A DNA stretch of 8,876 bases from Bacillota bacterium (GTDB lineage Bacteria > Bacillota > Desulfotomaculia > Desulfotomaculales > Desulfallaceae): assembly GCA_009781965.1 (NCBI GenBank), contig WQUS01000355.1:1-8876 (forward strand), written 5' to 3'. This document shows positions 1 to 5,885 of the stretch, one piece after another (positions within the stretch are counted from its first letter, which is position 1; every line of letters starts with the position of its first letter). Under the pieces are notes generated by a model, which saw only the letters and a list, made by a program, of their open reading frames with translations, did not search any database and had not been told where the DNA came from. Position numbers and translations under genes: made by a program.

Positions 1-78
1 TTAACCGTGCGCTCATACTCTTCGAGAAATCGCTTACGGTTAATAACTTTACGGGCCTGGGCTACGGGTACTAACAAA

Positions 79-101
79 CGTTACTGGTCTGACCAGTAAC
101 G
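79..101. promoter_or_regulatory. Perfect inverted repeat, FadR/GntR-like operator candidate
   Basis: The arms CGTTACTGGTC (79-89) and GACCAGTAACG (91-101) are perfectly complementary around a single central base at 90. An 11-bp palindrome with a TGGTC-N-GACCA core is what FadR-branch GntR regulators typically bind, so I read this as an operator. It lies 19 nt downstream of the msrB stop codon, so it would serve whatever gene begins to the left rather than msrB itself. The alternative is an msrB terminator: the RNA could fold as an 8-bp stem with a larger loop, but it is followed only by GTTTGTT, a poor U-tract. No regulator gene is visible in the window. Confidence 0.45.
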
Positions 102-104
102 CGA

Positions 105-118
105 TTTGCCTTGGCAAA
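105..118. repeat. Short inverted repeat after msrB
   Basis: TTTGCC (105-110) and GGCAAA (113-118) form 6-bp arms separated by two bases, directly after the msrB stop codon and 3 nt from the larger palindrome at 79-101. It may be part of a compound regulatory site or a weak processing or termination hairpin. There is no T-run next to it. The function is unknown. Confidence 0.35.
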
Positions 119-120
119 GG

Positions 121-576
121 TTAAGATTTTTGAAACAACTTAAGATATTGTCCGTATCCCTCGGCCGCCAGTTTTTCAACCGGGATAAACCGCAAGGCGG
201 CGGAATTGATGCAGTAACGTTTCCCCGTGGGCGCCGGGCCGTCGTCGAAAACGTGCCCCAGGTGAGCATCGGCGGCAACACTGCGCACCTCGGTGCGGAC
301 CATGTGGTGGCTTAAGTCGCTTTTTTCCTTGATTTCCTCCGGCGCCAGGGGTTTGGTAAAGCTGGGCCAGCCGCAGCCGGCGTCAAACTTATCCCGTGAG
401 CTGAACAGCGGCGCGCCGGAAATTATGTCGACGTAAAGCCCTTCTTTTTCGTTGGCCCAGTAGGTATTGTTGAAGGGCGGCTCGGTGGCGTTTTGCCTGG
501 TGACGGCATATTGCAGCTCGGTTAATCGGGCCTTTAATTTTTCGTCGTCTTTTTGGTGTTCCCAATGGCTGCTGAT
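121..576 (-). CDS. msrB: Peptide methionine-(R)-S-oxide reductase MsrB, non-canonical start
   Basis: This encodes a complete MsrB domain of about 151 residues, which reduces the R epimer of methionine sulfoxide in the cytoplasm as part of oxidative damage repair. Numbering from the proposed start, the family blocks are the YVDIISGAPLFSS region (48-60), GCGWPSFTKP (67-76) with the probable resolving Cys68, HHMVRTEVRS (90-99), HLGHVFDDGP (105-114) and RYCINSAALRF (120-130) with the catalytic Cys122. The two CxxC pairs of zinc-binding MsrBs are absent, so this is the zinc-free form. There is no ATG, GTG or TTG in frame between the upstream TGA and the Met at residue 92. A perfect AGGAGGTGATCC Shine-Dalgarno at 580-591 places initiation at an ATC codon (574-576), giving an N-terminus of (M)SSHWEHQKDDEK. 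Either ATC is really used or an ATG has been mutated or misread. The gene lies beyond the operon terminator and is probably transcribed on its own. Confidence 0.93.
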   Translation of the reverse strand: MSSHWEHQKDDEKLKARLTELQYAVTRQNATEPPFNNTYWANEKEGLYVDIISGAPLFSSRDKFDAGCGWPSFTKPLAPEEIKEKSDLSHHMVRTEVRSVAADAHLGHVFDDGPAPTGKRYCINSAALRFIPVEKLAAEGYGQYLKLFQKS

Positions 577-579
577 AAA

Positions 580-591
580 GGATCACCTCCT
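580..591 (-). promoter_or_regulatory. Extended Shine-Dalgarno of msrB
   Basis: The minus strand reads AGGAGGTGATCC here, which is complementary over all 12 bases to the conserved 3' end of 16S rRNA. It ends 3 nt before the ATC codon at 574-576, leaving 9 nt between AGGAGG and that codon. It decides the msrB start, because no standard start codon is present in frame nearby. The ATG at 593-595 precedes the site and belongs to a different frame. Confidence 0.8.
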
Positions 592-664
592 GCATTATTG
601 CGACACGCCCATAACGGGCGGGATTCTTTTGGGGATAGCCTGCTTTTTTTCGCTTTTTTTACAC

Positions 665-691
665 TGTATAACGAAAAGGCAAATAATTCAA
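665..691 (-). promoter_or_regulatory. Possible sigma-A-type promoter for msrB
   Basis: On the minus strand a TTGAAT box (686-691) precedes a TATACA box (665-670), in an AT-rich stretch between the operon terminator and msrB. The 15-nt spacer is shorter than the usual 16-18 nt, so the assignment is tentative. The position, about 75 nt before the Shine-Dalgarno, is reasonable for an independent msrB promoter. A small GCCC-ATAAC-GGGC stem lies in the presumed leader at about 607-619. Confidence 0.3.
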
Positions 692-731
692 GTGATTGTT
701 CTCTTTACAACTGCTCTTTTACCGGATCCGC

Positions 732-754
732 AAATCTTTATAAATTAAAGATTT
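732..754. repeat. AT-rich inverted repeat upstream of msrB
   Basis: AAATCTTTA (732-740) and TAAAGATTT (746-754) are perfect 9-bp complementary arms around a 5-nt loop. The repeat abuts the operon terminator and lies upstream of the putative msrB promoter. It could be a regulator binding site for msrB or an accessory part of the terminator. AT-rich composition raises the chance of coincidence. Confidence 0.35.
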
Positions 755-793
755 AAAAAATCCCTGCCGGTTTATGACGGGCAGGGATTTTTT
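755..793 (-). terminator. Rho-independent terminator of the CoA-catabolism operon
   Basis: AAAAAATCCCTGCC (755-768) pairs over 14 bp with GGCAGGGATTTTTT (780-793) around an 11-nt loop. On the minus strand the hairpin is followed by a T-tract, and it begins 13 nt after the ferredoxin stop codon. The A/T flanks are symmetrical, so it could work in both directions, but no plus-strand gene is present to use it. It separates the operon from msrB. Confidence 0.9.
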
Positions 794-806
794 ATCGAGG
801 CAAATT

Positions 807-977
807 TTATTTTGTTACAATAGCGCCGCTATCGCAGACGAAGGTACAAGCGCCGCATTCAACGCAAAGCTCTTGCTCGATGGCGTATTTGTCTCCTTCA
901 TTTTTAACGGCCTTAATGGGACACTCATCAGCGCAGTTGCCGCAAAGGACGCAATCATCCGTAATTTCATAAGCCAT
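807..977 (-). CDS. 2[4Fe-4S] clostridial-type ferredoxin
   Basis: This is a 56-residue protein starting at ATG 975-977, preceded by AGGAGA about 10 nt upstream. It holds two four-cysteine motifs: Cys9, Cys12, Cys15, Cys19 followed by Pro, and Cys38, Cys41, Cys44, Cys48 followed by Asp. Both have the CxxCxxCxxxC spacing of bacterial ferredoxins carrying two [4Fe-4S] clusters, and the total length is normal for that family. It is a soluble cytoplasmic one-electron carrier. It lies 25 nt after the flavoprotein gene and is the last gene before the terminator, so it is probably that flavoprotein's redox partner, in the way FixX partners FixC, although FixX proteins differ in sequence and cluster number. 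The replacement of the usual CP by CD in the second motif is unusual and may shift the cluster potential. Confidence 0.93.
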   Translation of the reverse strand: MAYEITDDCVLCGNCADECPIKAVKNEGDKYAIEQELCVECGACTFVCDSGAIVTK

Positions 978-1002
978 AATTGCTCTCTCCTTAGGTAATT
1001 TT

Positions 1003-2070
1003 TTAACCGGCTGGAAATCCTAACTCGGCCATCTTAAGGTGTGACTTATTACAAATCTCCTGCTCCGCAACAACCAGCTCATGTTGACTATAGTAATCCA
1101 GCGCTGTTTTGCCGGACTGAATGCTCTGTAACACAGATTCGCCGGTAGCCTTTCCTGTCACCAAGGCACTGGTAATGCCGTCAAGGGCCCTTACAAAACC
1201 GGCCGCTTCGCCAACCAGCAGAATATTTCCTTTGCCCAGCAAATAGTCTCCTCGAAAGGGTTGATCATTCATGATGATTCCCCGGGTCATGGTGGTTTTG
1301 GCAATTTTTAATCCGTGTTGGGCGGTTAAAAAGTTTACATACCTCTTTAACAAATTTTTTGCTGTTTCTCCCCAGGTTGTGGCTGCTGTGATGTGGAGGT
1401 TTTTGCCTTTATGCAGAATACTGCCAAAAGAATGCTGGTCAAGAATCCAATACATCCATCCCGGTTCAAGGTCAATTTGGCACTCATAATGTTCTTCATA
1501 AAGAGCAATCCAGTTTAACGATTGCTCTAATTCCGGCGCCAGGGTTCTTCTGACCCTGGAGATGGTACCGTCGGCGCCGATAAGATATTTAGCTTTAATT
1601 TCCATGTACTTACCGTTATGTTTCACTTGGACGGTGATATTTTCAGGTTCCTCTTTATAGTCAATGAGAAAACAATTGTCTGCCAGTGCCGCGCCGCTTG
1701 CTTCACATAACCACAAATCGAATGCTGAGCGGGACACATTAAACCCATATTCGTCTGAGGGATCTTCGGCTAAATCCAGCGCGGGAAAAGACATCACCCG
1801 GCTTTGGTCGTCATTCATGCGCACATAACGGCTACACTTTAATGTGCGTGGGGTGGTAAAAATATGTTCCGGAAGATCGTCGTAATGTTGCTCAAGAAAC
1901 TTCCTGGCGCTGGGCAGGATCACGCCGCTGCACATTTTATCCCGCGGCAAAGGGCATTTTTCAATGATTACAACATCCAGCCCGGAGTGACAAAATGTTT
2001 TTGCGGCGGCAGCGCCTGCCGGGCCGGAACCAACAATAATGACATCGTAGTTTTCCTTCAATGCCGACAT
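1003..2070 (-). CDS. FAD-dependent oxidoreductase, FixC/geranylgeranyl reductase-like
   Basis: A 355-residue flavoprotein of the geranylgeranyl reductase/FixC superfamily. The N-terminus has the Rossmann ADP-binding motif GSGPAG (14-19), with Glu37 at the end of the second strand for the FAD ribose. PRDKMCSG (42-49) corresponds to the PxxKxCGG-like motif of this family. GADGTISRVRR (165-175) is the GD motif, and GNILLVGEAAGFV (281-293) is the second FAD motif, with Glu where Asp is usual. There are no membrane segments. Family members transfer electrons to quinone (FixC, ETF-QO) or reduce isolated C=C bonds in prenyl chains. ATG 2068-2070 begins 1 nt after the stop of the MFS gene, with AGGAG inside the end of that gene, so the two are likely translationally coupled. 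A ferredoxin gene follows directly. I infer a role in passing electrons to or from the CoA pathway; the substrate is unknown. No fixA or fixB homologue is visible. Confidence 0.85.
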   Translation of the reverse strand: MSALKENYDVIIVGSGPAGAAAAKTFCHSGLDVVIIEKCPLPRDKMCSGVILPSARKFLEQHYDDLPEHIFTTPRTLKCSRYVRMNDDQSRVMSFPALDLAEDPSDEYGFNVSRSAFDLWLCEASGAALADNCFLIDYKEEPENITVQVKHNGKYMEIKAKYLIGADGTISRVRRTLAPELEQSLNWIALYEEHYECQIDLEPGWMYWILDQHSFGSILHKGKNLHITAATTWGETAKNLLKRYVNFLTAQHGLKIAKTTMTRGIIMNDQPFRGDYLLGKGNILLVGEAAGFVRALDGITSALVTGKATGESVLQSIQSGKTALDYYSQHELVVAEQEICNKSHLKMAELGFPAG

Positions 2071-2071
2071 A

Positions 2072-3364
2072 TTAAGCGCTCCTTTCTACTTTCGCAATCG
2101 GCTCACTGGGCTCGGCAAATGCCCTTGGTTTTTTTAACGCCATTGCCACTACAAAACCAACCACAGCAACAATAGTTACGATCATTAAGGAAGCATGGTA
2201 AGTGTGGGTTTTGGTTAGTGCAGTTGAGCCGAGACTGACTCCCACCGTACCGCCGATCAAACCTAAGCCCATGGCCATGCCGCCTATTCTGCCCGTAATA
2301 TGTTCCGGATAATTTTTAGAGATAAAGGCCATGACCACAGAAATGCCCTGGCCAAGGAAAAACGCCGGTATCAACATAACGAGCAATAACAGGGGATTGG
2401 CCCCCTGGCCTACAACCCCGGGCAGCCGGACAAAGAAATAAATACCGGTCATGAGAAAGGCCAGCATAACCTGCAGCCGATAGCCGCCTTTGTAAATCCG
2501 GTCATTTAACCAACCGCTAAGCAGCGCGCCTAACATAAAAACAGGCTGAAATACCATCATCAATTGTCCGGCCGCCACGGGACCAAAGCCAACCCCAGTC
2601 GGCGCCGGAATGGCAAAATACCCGGGTGTCATGTCGAGAATTGCTTGCAATAACCAATTGAACAAAAATACATAGACCACACACAAGTAGGTGATCGGCT
2701 CCCGCAGAGCCAGCTTAAAATAATTGGCGGCGATATTGGTATCTTCATGTTCTTCCACGATCAACTCCGGCGCCTTCGGGCCAAACAGCATGATGGCGGA
2801 AAAAATTAAGAAGATAATAGCCGGAATTGCCATCCAAACCATAGTTACCGGCCAGGATTTGGTGGCCATAAAAACAGCGGGGGAGGCGCCAAAACCAATA
2901 AATACCCCCAGGCCAGTAGCCGTGCCTTGAACCCCGGTAATCAGCCCGCGCTCCTTTACGGGGAACCACTCGGCTGCCATTCGAGCGATAGTGGTCAGAA
3001 TTGGACCGGTTCCCAGCCCCCCAATAAGCCGCAGCATAATTATTGCCGGCAAACTTGGCCCCACCAGCGGTGTAAAGGCTGCGGATAAAACAAGTAACAC
3101 CCCGCAGACCAAATAAACTTTAACTACTCCTACTCTGTCGACCACGGCTCCGCCTAAAATGCCCCCGATGCAGACAGTCACGGTCCATAAAGCCATTACT
3201 GTCAAAGTTGTTAGGCCCAATTCAATGCCCAGATATTTTGCTACCTCACCAATGAGGGGGGAAGGAGCAATCATAATGATCCCTTGGGCCATAACTCCGA
3301 TTAACATGGTTAACATAACAAACCAGCGAAACTTTGGATAGACAATAACGTTATCTGTTTTCAT
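2072..3364 (-). CDS. MFS transporter, probable organic anion carrier
   Basis: A 430-residue, strongly hydrophobic protein with about 12 predicted transmembrane segments, typical of the major facilitator superfamily. The cytoplasmic motif A after helix 2 is GGAVVDRVGVVKV (71-83). Helix 4 carries RLIGGLGTG from Arg112, followed by AEWFPVKERG (131-140) and a glycine-rich helix 5, an arrangement common in anion and carboxylate carriers such as the OFA, NarK/cyanate and tartrate groups. A polar stretch rich in Glu (about 199-210) is the central cytoplasmic loop. AGGAGG lies 8 nt before ATG. The gene is 25 nt downstream of the enoyl-CoA hydratase and 1 nt before the flavoprotein gene. Its place in the operon suggests uptake of the pathway acid or export of an end product. 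The exact subfamily cannot be settled by eye. It is clearly different from the second MFS gene in this window. Confidence 0.88.
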   Translation of the reverse strand: MKTDNVIVYPKFRWFVMLTMLIGVMAQGIIMIAPSPLIGEVAKYLGIELGLTTLTVMALWTVTVCIGGILGGAVVDRVGVVKVYLVCGVLLVLSAAFTPLVGPSLPAIIMLRLIGGLGTGPILTTIARMAAEWFPVKERGLITGVQGTATGLGVFIGFGASPAVFMATKSWPVTMVWMAIPAIIFLIFSAIMLFGPKAPELIVEEHEDTNIAANYFKLALREPITYLCVVYVFLFNWLLQAILDMTPGYFAIPAPTGVGFGPVAAGQLMMVFQPVFMLGALLSGWLNDRIYKGGYRLQVMLAFLMTGIYFFVRLPGVVGQGANPLLLLVMLIPAFFLGQGISVVMAFISKNYPEHITGRIGGMAMGLGLIGGTVGVSLGSTALTKTHTYHASLMIVTIVAVVGFVVAMALKKPRAFAEPSEPIAKVERSA

Positions 3365-3389
3365 AATGCTGACCTCCTTTAATAAAAAT

Positions 3390-4202
3390 TTATTGGCCCT
3401 TAAATGTGGGCGGACGCTTTTCTACAAAAGCGCTTAGCCCTTCTTTGACGTCTTCGGAGCGCAAAAGCCACATGACGGTTCCCCGTTCAATAGCCAGCGC
3501 GGCTTCGATACTGTCGCAGGTGATGGAGTTGTTAATCACGTTTTTGGCGCCGCGCAGCGCCAGGGGCGGTTTGGCCATCATGGCCGCAACGGTGGCTTCC
3601 ACTGCCTCGTAAAGTTGCTCCCGGGGCGTTACCTTGTTGACCAAACCCCATTGATAAGCTTCGGCGGCGTCAATAATCTCACCCTTGTAGATCATCTCTT
3701 TGGCCCGGTTGACCGGGATTTTGCCGGGCAAACGGACTGTGCCGCCCCAACCGGCCAGGATGCCGAGATTAATTTCCAGCAAACCGAAGGTGGCGTTTGC
3801 GGCGGCATAGATAAAGTCGCAACAAAGGGCCAGCTCAAGCCCGCCGGCGTAGCAGGCGCCGTTTACCGCCGCTATCACCGGCTTTTCCATATAAGTAAGC
3901 AGGTGTTGTATGCGGTATCCTTGTTGGAAGCTGTAATCATAGCTGCTGACCACATCCAAAGACTGAAAAAGATTAATGTCGCCTCCGGAGCAGAAGGCTT
4001 TGTCTCCGGCGCCGGTAAGCACCACGCAGCGGATGGAATTGTCCGTTAAGGTGTGTTCCAGCGCTTCCAGCAGCTCCGCCTGCATTTTCAAGGTCAGGGA
4101 ATTCCTCATTTTTTCATTGTTCAGGGTCAGCCACAGAACTTCGCCGTTTTTTCCTTTTCTCTCGTAGATAAGCTGCTCAAACTCAGGTTTGTAGGCGGTC
4201 AT
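3390..4202 (-). CDS. Enoyl-CoA hydratase/isomerase (crotonase family)
   Basis: A 270-residue crotonase-fold protein that would act on CoA thioesters, most simply adding water to a 2-enoyl-CoA. FCSGGDI (70-76) supplies one oxyanion-hole backbone amide and the NGACYAGGLELALCCDF segment (114-130) the other. Glu123 (GGLE) and Glu143 (GLLEI) match the two catalytic glutamates of classical hydratases, so hydration is well supported over the isomerase or decarboxylase variants. I place the start at ATG 4200-4202 because AGGAG lies 7 nt before it. An in-frame ATG five codons upstream (4215-4217) overlaps the DUF35 stop codon but has no ribosome binding site. The gene follows the thiolase-like/DUF35 pair, as expected for a protein supplying 3-hydroxyacyl-CoA to them. 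A hydratase-aldolase activity like that of hydroxycinnamoyl-CoA hydratase-lyase cannot be excluded. Confidence 0.93.
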   Translation of the reverse strand: MTAYKPEFEQLIYERKGKNGEVLWLTLNNEKMRNSLTLKMQAELLEALEHTLTDNSIRCVVLTGAGDKAFCSGGDINLFQSLDVVSSYDYSFQQGYRIQHLLTYMEKPVIAAVNGACYAGGLELALCCDFIYAAANATFGLLEINLGILAGWGGTVRLPGKIPVNRAKEMIYKGEIIDAAEAYQWGLVNKVTPREQLYEAVEATVAAMMAKPPLALRGAKNVINNSITCDSIEAALAIERGTVMWLLRSEDVKEGLSAFVEKRPPTFKGQ

Positions 4203-4213
4203 CTTTTCACTCC

Positions 4214-4630
4214 TCATTTTAACGGCCGAAACATGACCAGGGTGGTATCCTCAGTGACGGAGTCAAACACCGCCTCCACGGCCATACCGATTTTAACCTC
4301 TTCCGGCGGGCAGTCCACTATTCTGCTGAGCATCCTGACCCCTTCAGGCAAATCCACAAAAATCAAGGTATAGGGTTGATCTGCGGTAAATGCCGGGGGC
4401 GCTCCCGCATAGGTGGTGGAAAAGGAATAAACGGTTCCTCTTTTTGACGACTCAATCCATTCATAGTCCAAAGACATGCATTCCGTACAATACATATAAG
4501 GCGGGAAGTCGATATGTCCGCAGCTGGTGCATTTCTTCAGCAATAACTTGTTTTCTTTGGTCTTCTCCCAGAATGTCCGGGACCATTGCTGGGGCTGGGG
4601 CAGCGGTTTGTTATATTCTGCCGGATTCAT
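4214..4630 (-). CDS. DUF35 zinc-ribbon/OB-fold protein, thiolase partner
   Basis: A 138-residue protein with the two-part DUF35 layout. An N-terminal helix (about 13-30) leads into a rubredoxin-like zinc ribbon with Cys34, Cys37, Cys48 and Cys51, and an OB-fold domain fills roughly residues 60-138. DUF35 proteins bind acyl-CoA and form complexes with SCP-x-type thiolases or thiolase-like aldolases; known examples are BbsA with BbsB in anaerobic toluene degradation and the ChsH2 DUF35 domain with Ltp2 in steroid side-chain degradation. The gene lies 17 nt after the thiolase-like gene, which fits a co-translated subunit. AGGAG precedes ATG 4628-4630 by about 9 nt. All four metal-binding cysteines are present, so the zinc site should be intact. 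The stop codon overlaps an upstream in-frame ATG of the crotonase gene. Confidence 0.92.
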   Translation of the reverse strand: MNPAEYNKPLPQPQQWSRTFWEKTKENKLLLKKCTSCGHIDFPPYMYCTECMSLDYEWIESSKRGTVYSFSTTYAGAPPAFTADQPYTLIFVDLPEGVRMLSRIVDCPPEEVKIGMAVEAVFDSVTEDTTLVMFRPLK

Positions 4631-4647
4631 TTTTTTTGGCTCCTTTC

Positions 4648-5823
4648 CTAAACAATTTCATTGCCCATAATGCTTACGTGACAATCCATCCAGGCGCCCC
4701 CGCCACAGTTTTCAATCAGGAAACGGGCGCCCGGCACCTGGGCTTTGCCTGCCTTACCCTGGAGCTGGCGCACGCATTCCACCAGCAGCGCGGTGCCCAC
4801 GCCGGTTCCGGTATGGCCGAAGGAAAGGGCTTCTCCGTTGGTGCAGGTGGGAATTCTGCCCCCCGGCCAGGTGTGGCCCTCCAGAAAGACCTGCCCCGCT
4901 TCTCCCCGTTTGGCAAAGCCAAAGGCTTCAAAGAACATGAGGATGTTGGCCGGGTAGGCGCCATAAATTTGGGCGATATCCATATCTTCAGGTCCGAGTC
5001 CGGCCTGGGCGTAAGCGTCAAGGGCAGGCGGCTCGTTAACGATCCTGGTTAAATCCTGGGCCTTGGTTAAATTGCGGTGGGAAAACCGTGAACCCTCGCC
5101 CAGCAGATAGACTGGCTTATCCACCAGCTGCGCCGCCCGCTCCGCGGTGGTCATGATAAAGGCGCTTCCTCCGTCAGCCAGCAAATTACACATGAAAGCC
5201 GTGTAGGGGGTAGCAACCATTTTGGCGTTGAGCACCTGCTCAATGGTCAGTTCTTTTTTTTGCATGGCGTTTTCATGGAGCAGGGCCCATTTCCGGTGTG
5301 ATACGCACACGGCGGCTAACTGTTCCTTGGTGCAACCGGTTTCATACATATATCTTTCCGCGATCATCCCGCCCAGGGCGTTGTAATTCATGCCGTAAGG
5401 GATTTCCCATTCCGGATCGCAGCCGGCTTTGGCAAAGCCCTCCGCCGTCTGCCCCGGAGTAAAATCCGAGAATTTCTGCGCGTGAACCACCAGCACCATT
5501 TCAGCCGCGCCACTGCCCAATAATCCCTCGGCGGCTTTGCGTACCGCGTGGCTGGAACCGCCGCCGGCGGAAACCAGTTGGGTGTTTTTGCAGCCTTTCA
5601 GCCCCAGCGCTTCGGGCAGCCGGCCGAAGGTGACCTCGGCATTCCAGTCATTGCCCATGATGGACATTTGGCCGATCACCGCGTCGATGTGGTTTTTGTT
5701 GATCCCGGCGTCCTTGATTGCTTGGTAGCCAACCAGTGAAGCAATTTCCAGGTGGCTCCGTTCCGGATACCAACCGCAGGGCACTTCGCCGGTGGCAATA
5801 ATGGCATACTGTCCTTTACTCAT
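4648..5823 (-). CDS. Thiolase-like protein (SCP-x type) lacking the nucleophilic cysteine
   Basis: A 391-residue thiolase-superfamily protein of the lipid-transfer/SCP-x branch, by length and by its DUF35 neighbour. In ordinary thiolases a nucleophilic Cys sits in a glycine-rich turn before a long helix. The equivalent segment here, QLVSAGGGSSHAVRKAAEG (82-100), contains no Cys; the nearest is Cys78, upstream of the turn. The C-terminal half keeps the histidine block NGEALSFGHTGTG (329-341, His337) and a Cys-Gly-Gly-Gly turn (373-376). IYGAY (286-290) stands where SCP-x proteins often have IYDAF. GGAGG lies 6 nt before ATG. It probably forms a complex with the DUF35 protein encoded 17 nt downstream. 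Without the nucleophile a normal thiolytic mechanism is unlikely; retro-aldol cleavage of a 3-hydroxyacyl-CoA, as by Ltp2-type proteins, is the best alternative. Family assignment is firm; the reaction is an inference. Confidence 0.9.
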   Translation of the reverse strand: MSKGQYAIIATGEVPCGWYPERSHLEIASLVGYQAIKDAGINKNHIDAVIGQMSIMGNDWNAEVTFGRLPEALGLKGCKNTQLVSAGGGSSHAVRKAAEGLLGSGAAEMVLVVHAQKFSDFTPGQTAEGFAKAGCDPEWEIPYGMNYNALGGMIAERYMYETGCTKEQLAAVCVSHRKWALLHENAMQKKELTIEQVLNAKMVATPYTAFMCNLLADGGSAFIMTTAERAAQLVDKPVYLLGEGSRFSHRNLTKAQDLTRIVNEPPALDAYAQAGLGPEDMDIAQIYGAYPANILMFFEAFGFAKRGEAGQVFLEGHTWPGGRIPTCTNGEALSFGHTGTGVGTALLVECVRQLQGKAGKAQVPGARFLIENCGGGAWMDCHVSIMGNEIV

Positions 5824-5885
5824 AGTGACCCTCCTTCTTTAACAAATCTCTAAAGCGACTTTAAGGTTTTAATCCGTCAGTGAAC

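Noticed and set aside
389..595. Minus-strand frame beginning at ATG 593-595, just before the msrB ribosome binding site
   Set aside because: It is a different frame from msrB, its product is Arg/Gln-rich with no recognisable family, and the MsrB homology lies in the other frame from the first residues. It could matter only if an indel error joined the two frames.
4203..4217. Upstream ATG for the enoyl-CoA hydratase overlapping the DUF35 stop codon (ATGA coupling)
   Set aside because: The AGGAG site lies between this ATG and the one at 4202 and fits only the latter; the five extra residues are not typical of crotonases.
4390..5052. Long plus-strand frame of 220 codons opposite the thiolase-like and DUF35 genes
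   Set aside because: It overlaps two well supported genes on the other strand, shows no motif, and is explained by codon bias of the opposite strand.
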